The notes: generated by a model not told the origin, from the letters alone. DNA of 64,000 bases from Solobacterium sp. (GCA_024696355.1 JAILGV010000132.1:1-64000), one strand, 5' to 3'. Shown: positions 22,803-32,833, numbered from the stretch's first letter. Translations and numbers: made by a program.

Positions 22803-25800
22803 TCAGAACAGAGACATCTGATTTCTTTCCTGCAGACCGTGCAGGCATCCGAGTGACTTCAGCTTCCTGAGCAGCGTATCGGAAAGCAGTGTCCGCTTCA
22901 GGATATCCTCCTCCGAAAGGAACTCAGCTCTGTTTCTTGCCTCCTCAACACTTCTGGCAACGTTTGCACCGAGGCCGTCGATTACTATGAACGGCGGAAT
23001 AATGCATCTGCTGTCATCCGGGTCAACAGTGAACTCGGTTCCCTTTGATTTGTAGAGATCGACATTGCCGATCCTGAAACCCCTGGCATACAGTTCCTCA
23101 CATACTTCCAGAGTATCAAACAGAGCTTTTTCCTTGTTCGACACAGGATTGAGGGAGAACCTGTTCTGCATGCGTCCCTGGATATCCGCCATTCTGTCCC
23201 TGACCGCTTCGATTCCCTTCGACATCGTTTCAATTTCATAGGCGTCACAGCGGAGAGTGAAGAACTGGATATAGAAATGCAGCGGCTCATGGACTTTGTA
23301 CCAGGCAATCCTGACAGCCATCATGACATAAGCCACGGCATGCGCCTTCGGGAACATGTACTTGATCTTCTTGCAGGAATCAATATACCATTCGGGCACG
23401 TTGTGTTCGATCATATTCTTTTCAAACTTCTCGTCGACACCCTTGCCCTTGCGGACCTTTTCCATGATATGGAAGGCATCAATCGGCTCAAGCCCCTTCT
23501 GCATCAGATATGTCATGATATCGTCACGGCATCCGATGACTTCATCGATCGGATGTCCCTGCCTGATCAGGTCCTGTGCGTTGCCCGCCCATACGTCTGT
23601 TCCGTGGGAAAGGCCGGAAATAATCACGAGATCCGAGAATTTCCGAGGTCTTGTTTCCTCAAGCACGCCGCGTGTCGTTTTCGTTCCGAATTCAGGAAGG
23701 CCGAGCGCACCGGTTTCCTTTTTGTAGATTCTGGGATCTGCGTGCAGTGCGTCATCACTGTAAAACAGCGAAAGTGTTTCCGGGTCGTTCATGGGAATGT
23801 CAAGCGGCTTGACGTCCGCAATATTCTGCATCAGCCTCATGGCCGTCGGATCGACATGACCGAGAATATCAAACTTCAGAACATTGTCATGAATGTCATG
23901 AAAGTCGTAATGCGTTGTTTTCCATTCACTTTCCGGATCATTGGCCGGATACTGCACCGGCGTAAAGTCTTCGGCTGTGTAATTCTCCGGAATGATGATA
24001 ATTCCGCCCGGATGCTGGCCGGTGGTTCTCTTGACATTCTGGCATCCGTTTGCCAGATAATCCTTCATTGTCCGGCGCATGTTTGTGATATTCATTTTTT
24101 CACAGTATCCCGAAACATAGCCGTAGGCCGTCTTCTCGGCAACCGTTCCGATTGTTCCGGCACGGAAGGCATGCGTCTCTCCGAAGACCTCCTTGATAAA
24201 GGCATGCGCCCTTGCCTGATATTCATTGGAGAAATTCAGGTCAATATCAGGTGTTTTGTCAGCGTTGAAGCCGAGGAACGTCTGGAACGGGATATTGTGC
24301 CCGTTGCCGCGCATGACAGTCCCGCAGTGCGGGCAGACTTTGTCAGGCAGGTCAAATCCTCCGGCGCATTCTCCGTCCGGCAGGAATTCACTGTAGTGAC
24401 AGTGCGGGCAAAGATAGTGGGGAGGCAGCGGATTGACCTCGGTAATTCCCGACATGGTTGCGGTGAATGAAGAACCGACGGAACCACGCGATCCTACGAC
24501 ATAGCCGTCACTGTTGCTCTTTTTTACCAGCAGATGGGCGATATAGTAATGCACTCCGAAACCGTTTCTGATGATATTGTCCAGCTCATCGGAAAGACGT
24601 GTACTGACGATTTCGGGAACTTTCCCCTCAAACTCGTACATTTCCCTTTCCGTCCTGTGACAGATTTCACGCAGCTTGTCGTCGGAACCTTCAATGCTCG
24701 GCGGGAATGTTCCTGCCGGCACCGGCCTGATTTCATCAAGCATGTCAAAAATCTTATGCGGGTTTTCTATAACAATCTCATGCACAAGACTGTCATCATT
24801 CAGATAATCAAATTCATCCGTCATCTCCTGTGTCAGGCGGATATGCTGATCCGGATTCTTTGTCCGCATGCGGAGCTGCTCATCCCGGATATACAGCGGA
24901 TGTGCGACACCGCCGACACCCTGTGACATGATATAGACATCACGGAAGATCTTCTGATCTTTTCTGCAGTAGTGCGCGTCACTGTCCGCAACAACCGGTT
25001 TGCCGAGTTTTCGGGCACAGGCAATAATCCGTTTCTGGACTTCCCTGACTCTGTCCATGGACGGAATGGAGCCTGTCACGACGCTTGTGGAATAGTTTCC
25101 CGGAGGCTGCAGTTCCACAAAGTCATACCATTTCATGGCTTCTTCCAGTCTTTCATCATCCCCGTTGCAGCCGAGTTCCCATACTTCATTGTTCAGACAG
25201 GACGTTCCCACCAGGATATTGGAACGGTCAAGGTCAACCGAACTTCTGCGGATCCGCGGTTCGGCTGCGGCGCCGGCACCGTCTTTTCCGCTTGATTTTC
25301 CCATCACCGCCAGCGTCTTTGTGCTGGATTCCGTAACCAGTTCATACAGCCGCTTCAGGCCGTCATGATTTCTGCACAGCACAATGATGTGACTGCGCCT
25401 TACTTTTTTATACGCATCCTCATCCTGTATTTTGTCCTGAAGGTCCCGGACGGTTTTTGCCCCGGCTTTTCTTGCGTCCTTCAGAAGACACATAAACACG
25501 GAAGAAAGAACATCCGCATCATAGTCTGCGCGGTGTGCAACTTCCTCATCATACTGGATCCGGTAGTAATTCGAAATGTTTCCCAGTCTGTAGAAATGTC
25601 TTTCCTTCAGAATGGCACGCGCCATGTCGAGTGTATCAATGACGGGGTTTTTCAATGGCTTTCTGCCGATTCTGCGAAGTTCCTCATTCATAAAGTAGTA
25701 GTCAAACGTCGCATTGTGTGCCACCAGGATATCATCCCCGATCCATTCAAGGATTTCATCGGCAGCCTCGGCAAATGTTCTGGCATTTTTCACCATATCA

Positions 25801-27149
25801 TTGGTGATGTTTGTCTTGCGGGTGATATATGCCGGAATCGGAATCGGCGGTTTAATAAATATCTGTTTTCTGTCAGTGACAGTACTGTTTTTAACGCGTA
25901 CCGCACCGAATTCAATAATGGAATCATATTTGCATGACAGACCCGTTGTCTCAAGGTCAAAGGACACATACGTTCCTTCCAGAAGATCGGTATCGACAGG
26001 ATTTCTGACAATCGTCAGATGATCGTCAACCATGTTCATCTCACAGCCGAGACCCACCTTGAAACTTCTGTCCGTCCCCTTTTTCAGAGACTGCGCCGTA
26101 TTATATGCCTTTACAAAGGACTGAACATCACAGTGATCCGTAATGCAGATGCCGTCATGGCCGAGATTGAATGCATACTTAACCATTTCGGCCCCTTCGC
26201 ACACGCCGTCCATTTCCGACATGTTCGTATGGGCATGAAGCTCTACGCGTTTTTCTTTTGCTGTATCTACATCCTTTACTGGATCAAGAAGTTCGAGAGC
26301 CGTTGCCGATACCACAAGGTCCTTGGAGTAATTATCAAAAATTACGCTGCCGAATACTTTTACCCGCTGACCCGGCTTCACTGCATCAAGTTCTTCACGT
26401 TCGAAATAGCGGCCTTCAAAGCACTTGACTGCCATTGCATCCGTTCCGTCAAAAACTGACAGAGACTTGATCAGTTTCTGCGTTGACTTTACCACGACTT
26501 CATCGCATGCAAATACCTGGCCTTCAAACTGAATATTTTCCGTCGGATCGCTGATATCCTTCAGACTGATCACGGGATAATCATCCTTTTTCTGCTTGTG
26601 GAACTTCCGTTCCTTCTTTTCGGGCTGCCTGTTCTGTTCGTGTGCCGGGCGCTCAACTTTCGCATCCTCCACCCGGGGAGAGGCAATCTCCATTACACCG
26701 GCAGACAGTTCAAGATTCTGATAACCGATGCGGGCAAGATACTTTCCGGTATCCGCAAGAAGTCGGGAAGCTCTTCCGGCATCATCGGCGTTCATAAACC
26801 TGAATTCAAGACGGTTCGAGGCAGCATCCAGATGAAGCGAAGCAGAACGCAGAAAAGCCTGTCCGCTGTCCTCCTCATAAAGATCCTCCAGGAATTTCAG
26901 CAGTTCAGGTTCCCTGATTCTGATCTGATCGGCAGTAATAAAAGGAATCACACTGCTCGGCAGAAGTGACTGCATGGCATCCGTAAATGCATGATAGTCC
27001 TGGTACGAGAGTATGTTGGGGACATGCAGACCGACTTCAACACGGTTCGCGCTTTTGAAGAGTCTCACAAATGTGAGCTCTGCATCCTGCAGACCTTCGA
27101 TATTGTCAAATACGGAGCCGGACGGCAGTTCCTTCAGATATACTTTCAT
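22803..27149 (-). CDS. polC: DNA polymerase III subunit alpha, PolC type
   Basis: A 1448 aa replicative polymerase with built-in proofreading. In order: N-terminal domains, OB fold (about 195-290), PHP domain beginning with VELHAHTNMSEMDG (about 303), an inserted DnaQ-like 3'-5' exonuclease (VSFDLETTGL at about 397), a zinc-binding CPHC...CPHCG motif near 913, the palm with the catalytic Asp pair in PDIDLNFS (about 970), then fingers, beta-binding and helix-hairpin-helix parts. PolC marks the Bacillota and Mollicutes. A longer frame runs to 27221, but the ATG at 27149 has GAGG at the right distance and begins MKVYLKELPSG, a typical length. Confidence 0.97.
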   Translation of the reverse strand: MKVYLKELPSGSVFDNIEGLQDAELTFVRLFKSANRVEVGLHVPNILSYQDYHAFTDAMQSLLPSSVIPFITADQIRIREPELLKFLEDLYEEDSGQAFLRSASLHLDAASNRLEFRFMNADDAGRASRLLADTGKYLARIGYQNLELSAGVMEIASPRVEDAKVERPAHEQNRQPEKKERKFHKQKKDDYPVISLKDISDPTENIQFEGQVFACDEVVVKSTQKLIKSLSVFDGTDAMAVKCFEGRYFEREELDAVKPGQRVKVFGSVIFDNYSKDLVVSATALELLDPVKDVDTAKEKRVELHAHTNMSEMDGVCEGAEMVKYAFNLGHDGICITDHCDVQSFVKAYNTAQSLKKGTDRSFKVGLGCEMNMVDDHLTIVRNPVDTDLLEGTYVSFDLETTGLSCKYDSIIEFGAVRVKNSTVTDRKQIFIKPPIPIPAYITRKTNITNDMVKNARTFAEAADEILEWIGDDILVAHNATFDYYFMNEELRRIGRKPLKNPVIDTLDMARAILKERHFYRLGNISNYYRIQYDEEVAHRADYDADVLSSVFMCLLKDARKAGAKTVRDLQDKIQDEDAYKKVRRSHIIVLCRNHDGLKRLYELVTESSTKTLAVMGKSSGKDGAGAAAEPRIRRSSVDLDRSNILVGTSCLNNEVWELGCNGDDERLEEAMKWYDFVELQPPGNYSTSVVTGSIPSMDRVREVQKRIIACARKLGKPVVADSDAHYCRKDQKIFRDVYIMSQGVGGVAHPLYIRDEQLRMRTKNPDQHIRLTQEMTDEFDYLNDDSLVHEIVIENPHKIFDMLDEIRPVPAGTFPPSIEGSDDKLREICHRTEREMYEFEGKVPEIVSTRLSDELDNIIRNGFGVHYYIAHLLVKKSNSDGYVVGSRGSVGSSFTATMSGITEVNPLPPHYLCPHCHYSEFLPDGECAGGFDLPDKVCPHCGTVMRGNGHNIPFQTFLGFNADKTPDIDLNFSNEYQARAHAFIKEVFGETHAFRAGTIGTVAEKTAYGYVSGYCEKMNITNMRRTMKDYLANGCQNVKRTTGQHPGGIIIIPENYTAEDFTPVQYPANDPESEWKTTHYDFHDIHDNVLKFDILGHVDPTAMRLMQNIADVKPLDIPMNDPETLSLFYSDDALHADPRIYKKETGALGLPEFGTKTTRGVLEETRPRKFSDLVIISGLSHGTDVWAGNAQDLIRQGHPIDEVIGCRDDIMTYLMQKGLEPIDAFHIMEKVRKGKGVDEKFEKNMIEHNVPEWYIDSCKKIKYMFPKAHAVAYVMMAVRIAWYKVHEPLHFYIQFFTLRCDAYEIETMSKGIEAVRDRMADIQGRMQNRFSLNPVSNKEKALFDTLEVCEELYARGFRIGNVDLYKSKGTEFTVDPDDSRCIIPPFIVIDGLGANVARSVEEARNRAEFLSEEDILKRTLLSDTLLRKLKSLGCLHGLQERNQMSLF

Positions 27150-27171
27150 TTCGTTCCTCGATTCAGTATAG

Positions 27172-27180
27172 ATTCTATCA
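27172..27180 (-). promoter_or_regulatory. Extended -10 promoter of polC
   Basis: TGATAGAAT on the minus strand fits the extended -10 form TGNTATAAT with one change. It is 22 bases before the polC ATG, leaving room for the GAGG site. Confidence 0.5.
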
Positions 27181-27187
27181 CAAGTGA

Positions 27188-27201
27188 CAGCACATGTGCT
27201 G
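27188..27201. promoter_or_regulatory. Perfect palindrome just upstream of the polC -10 box
   Basis: CAGCACATGTGCTG is a perfect 14-base palindrome placed where the -35 box of polC would be. It looks like a dimer-protein operator; I do not recognise the regulator. Confidence 0.4.
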
Positions 27202-27249
27202 ACTTCAGCGGCTGCTGTCATTCCGCTGCACTTTAACCCTTGAAAGCAA

Positions 27250-27271
27250 ACGATACGGTTTCCCGTATCGT
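27250..27271 (-). terminator. Terminator of the recG-rnc-galK-herA unit
   Basis: A 9 bp stem (27250-27258 with 27263-27271) with a 4-base loop followed by UUGCUUU on the minus strand, eight bases after the HerA-like ATPase stop codon. Confidence 0.7.
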
Positions 27272-27278
27272 CTGTGCA

Positions 27279-28811
27279 TTATTTCAGGAAATTCTTCAGG
27301 AACTTTCTGGCCTGCCTGATTCCGATGTTAATCGCTTCATTTTCAAGCCTGTTCTGTGCTTTTCTGGCAAGCTTGTCAGCCCACTGTGCCTTTTCCCTTT
27401 CTTTTCTTTCCGCCTCTTTGGCAGCCTGCGCTTCCATCTTGGCAGCGAGTTTTGCTTCTTCTTTTGCCTTGCGCTCCTCTTCTTTGGCGATTCTCTTCTT
27501 TTCTTCCTCCGCCAGCCGTGCCTCTTCCTCCTGACGGCTTATGTCGTCCATCGCTTCATATGCACTTTCAGGATCAAACGTCTTTTCATACTTTCCGTAG
27601 ATATTGTCATATTTGATGCAGTTCTCCACGGCACTTTCATCAGCGATATTCATGCTGGACTTCGGCGGAAGAATTTTGGTCTTCTCTACAATCGTCGGCG
27701 CACCGTCTTCATCAAGCACCGAAACAAGAGCCTGTCCGGTCTTCATATTTGTAATAACTTCGGCGGTGTCAAATGCCGGATTCTCACGGAAGGACTGGGC
27801 AGCCAGCTTTGTAGCCTTGATTTCCGCAGGTGTATAAGCACGCAGACTGTGCTGGATTCTGTTGGAAAGCTGTCCGAGAACGGAATTCGGGATATCATTC
27901 GGAGTCTGCGTAATGAAGAAGACGCCGACTCCCTTGGAACGGATCAGTTTAACCGTCTGTTCAATTTTCTCAAGCAGCTGCTTTGAAGCACCGTCAAACA
28001 GCAGATGAGCCTCATCAAAGAAGAATACGATCTTGGGCTGTGAAAGATCTCCCACTTCAGGCATCCTGTTGTAGAGTTCATTCAGCATCCAGTAGAGGAA
28101 TGTGGCATACAGAGTCGGATGCTTGAACAATTCGGCACATTCAATAATATTCATAATGCCTGTTCCGCCTTCTCTTGCCAGCCAGTCATCGATATTAAGT
28201 GACGGCATTCCGAAGAACTGACCGGCGCCTTCTGTTTCAAGCGTCAGAAGCTTCCTCTGAATTGCGCCGATGCTCTGCTTGGTGACATTTCCGTACTTAA
28301 CGGTATATTCCTTTGAATGCTCACCGACATAGGCAGCCATTGCCTGAAGGTCTTTCAGATCGATGATATCAAGTTCCATGTCTTCGGCAACTCTGAAAAT
28401 AATATTTAATGCACCAAGCTGCGCCTCTGTCAGATCCATGATCCTGCTCAGCAGCATGGGGCCCATTTCCTGCATTCTGACACGGATCGGGTGCCCTTTC
28501 TTGCCGTAGACGTCATAGAAATGAACAGGATACTTCCGAACAAAGAAATCAGTGATTCCCATGGAATCCAGGCGGCCCTGTATGCCTTCCTGGCTTCCCT
28601 CAATAATCATGCCGCTGAGGTCTCCCTTGACGTCGGCAATGACTGTAGGCACTCCGATTTCAGCAAGAGATTCCGCGATGACCTTCAGTGTGACAGTTTT
28701 ACCTGTTCCGCTGGCGCCGGCAATCAGACCGTGCCTGTTCATCTGACGGGGGATCAGATATATTTCCTTTTCATCTGCCTTGCCGAGAAGAATCTTTCCG
28801 TCCTTAATCAT
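27279..28811 (-). CDS. HerA-like helicase/ATPase (DUF853, YjgR type)
   Basis: A 510 aa RecA-fold ATPase. Walker A GASGTGKTVT is near residue 33 and Walker B KIVFFFDEAHLLFD near 268; PNSVLGQLSNRIQHSLRAYTP is a family hallmark. The last 80 or so residues form a charged, Ala/Lys/Glu-rich helix, probably a coiled coil. Members of COG0433/DUF853 are related to the HerA/FtsK translocases, but their function is unproven. GGAGG lies eight bases before the ATG. It follows the galactokinase by 15 bases as the last gene of the unit. Confidence 0.85.
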   Translation of the reverse strand: MIKDGKILLGKADEKEIYLIPRQMNRHGLIAGASGTGKTVTLKVIAESLAEIGVPTVIADVKGDLSGMIIEGSQEGIQGRLDSMGITDFFVRKYPVHFYDVYGKKGHPIRVRMQEMGPMLLSRIMDLTEAQLGALNIIFRVAEDMELDIIDLKDLQAMAAYVGEHSKEYTVKYGNVTKQSIGAIQRKLLTLETEGAGQFFGMPSLNIDDWLAREGGTGIMNIIECAELFKHPTLYATFLYWMLNELYNRMPEVGDLSQPKIVFFFDEAHLLFDGASKQLLEKIEQTVKLIRSKGVGVFFITQTPNDIPNSVLGQLSNRIQHSLRAYTPAEIKATKLAAQSFRENPAFDTAEVITNMKTGQALVSVLDEDGAPTIVEKTKILPPKSSMNIADESAVENCIKYDNIYGKYEKTFDPESAYEAMDDISRQEEEARLAEEEKKRIAKEEERKAKEEAKLAAKMEAQAAKEAERKEREKAQWADKLARKAQNRLENEAINIGIRQARKFLKNFLK

Positions 28812-28826
28812 TTACGCATCCTCCAT

Positions 28827-30101
28827 TTATCCGATCAGGTAACCGCCGGCACTCCGTATACGCAGCACATAGCAGCTTCCGCTTCCAAACACATCTTCCA
28901 TTTTCCCTACATATGCTTCAGCAAGATCCGCAGGAACAAACGCCTGAATCGTACCTGCAAATCCGCCGCCGTGAACACGCCATGCGCCGCGCCCGGCAAG
29001 CAGTTCCTCACTGATGGCCAGACCGACAGCCAGTGACTGATGACTGGAATCTGCAGGAGGATATACATTCTGCAGATACATATATGAACTGTTTCCGGAT
29101 TCCGTAACTTTCTGAAGGAATCCCTTCATATCATTGTCCTCAAGACACTTCACTTCATCTTTAACCCGTTCTGTTTCCTTAAGGAAGTGATATGCCCTCA
29201 TAAAGGCACGGTCGGGACATGCCCTGCGCACTTCCGCAGCATGATCCATCAGATCATCAATTGTAATCTGCGAAAGCACTTCCTTGTTGAAGAACCGTGC
29301 AACCTGAAGCATTTCCGAAGGAATCAGCGAGTATTCATCACTGAGATCCGCATGCGACTGTCGGCAGTCGGTGAGAATCAGATCATATCCGCTTGCATCA
29401 AAATCAAACGGAACCTTCCGGACTTCGGGATTTTCCTTATCCGCAAAATCAATCGTAATGAAGCCGCCGACCGAGCAGGCCATCTGGTCCATCAGACCGC
29501 TTGCCTTGCCGAAATATACATTCTCCGCGTACTGTCCGACCTGCGCCTGAAGCACGGGTGACACCTGTCCGCCGTTATAGAAAACATTCAGAATTTCAGC
29601 AATCAGAATTTCAAAGGCAGCGGAGGAGGACATGCCGCTTCCGGGCAGAACATCACTCTCAGCGTAGCACTTGAAGCCCCCTGCCTTCAGCCCCTTTCTG
29701 ATATATCCGCCGGCAATGCCGCGGATCAGGGATTCTGTCGTATTCTTCTCTGCCGCCTGAATCGATATATCTGATATATCCACCGGTCTGACATGGAAGC
29801 TGTCTGACTCATAAGTGATGAAGCTGTCGTCTGTTTTTACGGCTACAGCTGCGACGTCAAGATCAATGGAAGCCGCAAGAACACGGCCGAGCTGATGATC
29901 GGTATGATTTCCACCGACTTCAGTTCTGCCGGGAGCGCTGAACAGATTCGCTTCCGCATCGCCGAACAGCTCCGACGCACGGTCAAGAATTCTCTGATAT
30001 CTGATCTTCTGTTCTTCATAACGGGCAGCCCCGTACAGCATGAGCATCTGCTCCCGGAATCCGTCTGCTGCAACGGCTTTTTTCAATTCACTGATTCTCA
30101 T
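28827..30101 (-). CDS. galK: Galactokinase-type GHMP kinase
   Basis: A 424 aa GHMP kinase that fits galactokinase best. The N-terminal galactokinase signature appears as PGRTEVGGNHTDHQLGRVL (about residues 55-75), motif 2 (ATP loop) as LPGSGMSSSAA (about 150), and motif 3 as RVHGGGFAGTIQAFVP near 380. It phosphorylates galactose, or a related sugar, at C1 with ATP. It is somewhat longer than the usual 385-395 aa. The start overlaps the rnc stop in an ATGA arrangement, so it is translated with RNase III; no galT or galE is near. The lone position in a housekeeping cluster is odd. Confidence 0.87.
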   Translation of the reverse strand: MRISELKKAVAADGFREQMLMLYGAARYEEQKIRYQRILDRASELFGDAEANLFSAPGRTEVGGNHTDHQLGRVLAASIDLDVAAVAVKTDDSFITYESDSFHVRPVDISDISIQAAEKNTTESLIRGIAGGYIRKGLKAGGFKCYAESDVLPGSGMSSSAAFEILIAEILNVFYNGGQVSPVLQAQVGQYAENVYFGKASGLMDQMACSVGGFITIDFADKENPEVRKVPFDFDASGYDLILTDCRQSHADLSDEYSLIPSEMLQVARFFNKEVLSQITIDDLMDHAAEVRRACPDRAFMRAYHFLKETERVKDEVKCLEDNDMKGFLQKVTESGNSSYMYLQNVYPPADSSHQSLAVGLAISEELLAGRGAWRVHGGGFAGTIQAFVPADLAEAYVGKMEDVFGSGSCYVLRIRSAGGYLIG

Positions 30102-30781
30102 ATACTCACCATCTTTTCAAATGCATTTTTCGCTGCATTCTGCTCCGCCTGTTTTTTTGACGATCCGGTGCCTGTCCCCATAATCAGTCCGTCGACTATG
30201 ACATTCATCGTAAATGTGGGAGCGTTGCTAGGTCCGGTTTCCTCAACCAGTTCGTAATACAGGGAACTGCGGTTGTCAGTCTGTACATATTCCTGCAGCT
30301 TTGTCTTGTAATCCTTGAATACTTTTACTTCACCCGGATGTCTGATCTCCGGCAGGAATACCTCGTTCAGAATATTGTCAACTGCCGGCATTCCCTGATC
30401 GAGATAAAGCGCACCGAGAAGAGCCTCGAACATATCCGCCAGAATCGCGTCTTTTTCTCTTCCTCCGGTTTTTTCCTCTCCGCTTCCCAGATACAGGAAC
30501 CTGTTCAGCTTCAGCTGCCTGGCATACATTGCCAGTGCTTTTTCACATACAAGCTGTGCCCTGAGCCTTGTCATCTGCCCTTCGGACAGCTCCGGCGTCA
30601 ATGGGAATATATGCTCACTGCTCCAGAGCTGCAGCACGGCATCGCCCATAAATTCAAGCCGTTCATTATGGTGAATGCCTTTGTGTTCGTTGGCATAGCT
30701 GGTATGTATAAACGCCTGCCGTATCAGTTTTTCGTCATTTACTGCAATTCCTCTTTCATGCAGCCATTCGATTATATTCAA
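30098..30781 (-). CDS. rnc: Ribonuclease III
   Basis: A 227 aa double-strand-specific endonuclease that processes rRNA precursors and mRNAs. The catalytic signature is NERLEFMGDAVLQL (about residues 38-51), the second acidic set is DMFEALLGALYLD (about 112-124), and a double-stranded RNA-binding domain (YKTKLQEYVQ to KKQAEQNAAKNAFEKM) fills the C-terminus. The longest frame begins with a GTG at 30790 that overlaps the AGGAG site; the TTG at 30781 is eight bases from AGGAG and is the more likely start. It follows recG directly. Confidence 0.95.
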   Translation of the reverse strand: MNIIEWLHERGIAVNDEKLIRQAFIHTSYANEHKGIHHNERLEFMGDAVLQLWSSEHIFPLTPELSEGQMTRLRAQLVCEKALAMYARQLKLNRFLYLGSGEEKTGGREKDAILADMFEALLGALYLDQGMPAVDNILNEVFLPEIRHPGEVKVFKDYKTKLQEYVQTDNRSSLYYELVEETGPSNAPTFTMNVIVDGLIMGTGTGSSKKQAEQNAAKNAFEKMVSI

Positions 30782-30792
30782 ACAAATCACTC

Positions 30793-32811
30793 CTAATCTG
30801 CGTAGTTCGCATTTCTGCGGGCAGTCTCATGAACGCTGTCCAGAATATCAACAAAATCAGGATTATCAGGATCATTCATGATTTCGGCAGCATCTTTTCT
30901 CGCCTGACTGATAATGCCGGTATCCTGTATCAGATTTCCGAGAATAAAGTCAGGAATGCCGCTCTGCCTTGTCCCAAGTATATCACCCGGACCGCGGAGC
31001 CGTAAATCTTCATAACTGATTTTGAAACCGTCGGAAGTCGCGGCAAGAACATTCAGTCTGTCCAGGGCATTTTCATCTTTGGAATCTGTCAGCAGCCAGC
31101 ATCTTCCCTGACCGCTTCCCCTCTGCACGCGGCCGCGCAGCTGATGGATCTGCGACATACCGAAACGTTCGGCATCATAAATAATCATGCCGGTCGCATT
31201 GACAACATTCATGCCGACCTCAACCACAGTCGTGGAGACAAGCACCTGAATTTCATTTTCCGCAAACTGCCTCATCACTTCCTGCTTTTCTTCGGAAGAC
31301 ATCCTTCCGTGAAGCATTCCCACCCGGAATTCCGGTTCAAACAGCTTCTTCAGATTTGCAGTCGTTTCACTGACATTACGGGCATCATATTCTTCGTTTT
31401 TATCCACCGCCGCACAGATCACATAAAGCTGACGGGAATCACGGAGAAGAGACATGACGTCATTCAGCACGCTGCGGAAACTGTTTTCAGTGATCAGCTC
31501 GGTAATCACCGGCTTTCTGCCGGGAGGCATGGTCTCAATCGTGCTGATTTCCATATCACCGTATAAAGTCGATGCCAGTGTGCGGGGAATCGGCGTCGCA
31601 GACATCAGCAGAAAATCGACACGGTCGCCCTTTCCGCGGAGTGCCCTGCGCTGTCCGACACCGAAGCGCTGCTGCTCATCGGCAACGACCAGTCCGAGGT
31701 TATGAAATTTCACGGATTCCTGAATCAGTGAATGCGTTCCGATTACAATCTGTATCTTTCCCGATGACAGATCCTCCAGAATCTGATTTTTTACCTGGGC
31801 ATTTTCACCGGAATAAAGAACCGCAGCTGATACGCCTTCATCCTTCAGCAGATTCTGAACGGCAGAAAAATGCTGGCGGGCAAGAATTTCGGTCGGTGCA
31901 AGCAATGCGCCCTGATATCCGGACAGCACGCATGCATACAGTGCCAGTGCCGCCACAAGCGTTTTTCCGCATCCGACATCCCCCTGAATCAGCCTGTACA
32001 TCAGATGTGTGCTTTCCATATCCTTGATACAGTCAGCCAGTGCCGCAATCTGGTCGGGAGTCATTTTAAAAGGCAGTGCCCTGATGACTTTCTTCAGTTT
32101 TTCATGATCAAATTTTTTCGGTTTCTTGTATGCTGTGCTTCCGCTGTCATTTTTCATGATCTCTACAGCTATGAAGAAGCGCAGGAATTCCTCGTATTTC
32201 AGTGATCTCTGGGCCTGCATGACGTCTTCCGTACTCTTCGGAAAGTGAATCTTTTCCAGACTCTCCCGTTTTTCCATCAGCCGGTATGCACGCCGGAACC
32301 TGACCGGAACCTGGTCTTTAATCTCATCACTGCATACATCGAGCACTTTCCTGATACTGTCGCGTACTGTTCTCTGGGTAATTCCCTCCCTGACGGAATA
32401 TACGGGTGTTACCGGTTCCGCCTCATCCTGATTTTTCAGATTGTATGTCACAGCCGTAACATTGTTTCTGCCCATGTAAATGCCCGTCACGGTTATTGTC
32501 TGGTTCAGTGCAAGCTGCCTTGCCCACGGCCTGTTGAAGATTGTAATGTGAAGAATTCGGTCATATGCCGCAACATCAAATTTACTGGATGAACGGTTTC
32601 TTCCGAAGCGGAACGTCCTTACTGCCGATACAACCTCTCCGCAGAATGTAACCTTCTCCTTCAGATGCCAGTGTTCCGGGCTGTCCGTGTTCATCACATC
32701 GTAACGGAACGGATAATATGACAAAACACCGTCTGTATCACAGATTCCCAGACGGGCCAGCGCCTCGATGCGTTTCGGCGTGAATCTCAGTGATTTGCTT
32801 TTCAGATCCAT
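30793..32811 (-). CDS. recG: ATP-dependent DNA helicase RecG
   Basis: A 672 aa branch-migration helicase that remodels stalled forks and Holliday junctions. The wedge/OB domain fills about residues 50-150. The helicase core shows Walker A GDVGCGKTLVA (near 280), DEQQRFG, SATPIPRTLA and the late LVSTTVVEVGMNV and QLRGRVQRG motifs. The start matches RecG homologues, yet there is no ribosome binding site and an extended -10 box ends 11 bases before the ATG, so the mRNA is probably leaderless. It opens the recG-rnc-galK-herA unit. Confidence 0.96.
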   Translation of the reverse strand: MDLKSKSLRFTPKRIEALARLGICDTDGVLSYYPFRYDVMNTDSPEHWHLKEKVTFCGEVVSAVRTFRFGRNRSSSKFDVAAYDRILHITIFNRPWARQLALNQTITVTGIYMGRNNVTAVTYNLKNQDEAEPVTPVYSVREGITQRTVRDSIRKVLDVCSDEIKDQVPVRFRRAYRLMEKRESLEKIHFPKSTEDVMQAQRSLKYEEFLRFFIAVEIMKNDSGSTAYKKPKKFDHEKLKKVIRALPFKMTPDQIAALADCIKDMESTHLMYRLIQGDVGCGKTLVAALALYACVLSGYQGALLAPTEILARQHFSAVQNLLKDEGVSAAVLYSGENAQVKNQILEDLSSGKIQIVIGTHSLIQESVKFHNLGLVVADEQQRFGVGQRRALRGKGDRVDFLLMSATPIPRTLASTLYGDMEISTIETMPPGRKPVITELITENSFRSVLNDVMSLLRDSRQLYVICAAVDKNEEYDARNVSETTANLKKLFEPEFRVGMLHGRMSSEEKQEVMRQFAENEIQVLVSTTVVEVGMNVVNATGMIIYDAERFGMSQIHQLRGRVQRGSGQGRCWLLTDSKDENALDRLNVLAATSDGFKISYEDLRLRGPGDILGTRQSGIPDFILGNLIQDTGIISQARKDAAEIMNDPDNPDFVDILDSVHETARRNANYAD

Positions 32812-32822
32812 AATTAAAATGA

Positions 32823-32831
32823 ATTATAGCA
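32823..32831 (-). promoter_or_regulatory. Extended -10 promoter of recG, very close to the start codon
   Basis: A perfect TGCTATAAT (TGN plus consensus -10) ends 11 bases before the recG ATG. Transcription would begin 4-5 bases before the start codon, too short for a ribosome binding site. Confidence 0.7.
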
Positions 32832-32833
32832 TG

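Noticed and set aside
22702-22848. N-terminal extension of RimP
   Set aside because: The extra 49 codons run through the hairpin and promoter region between polC and rimP, and the internal ATG has a strong ribosome binding site.
23277-24470. A 397-residue plus-strand frame opposite polC
   Set aside because: Antisense shadow of a certain gene; no promoter or binding site and no recognisable domain.
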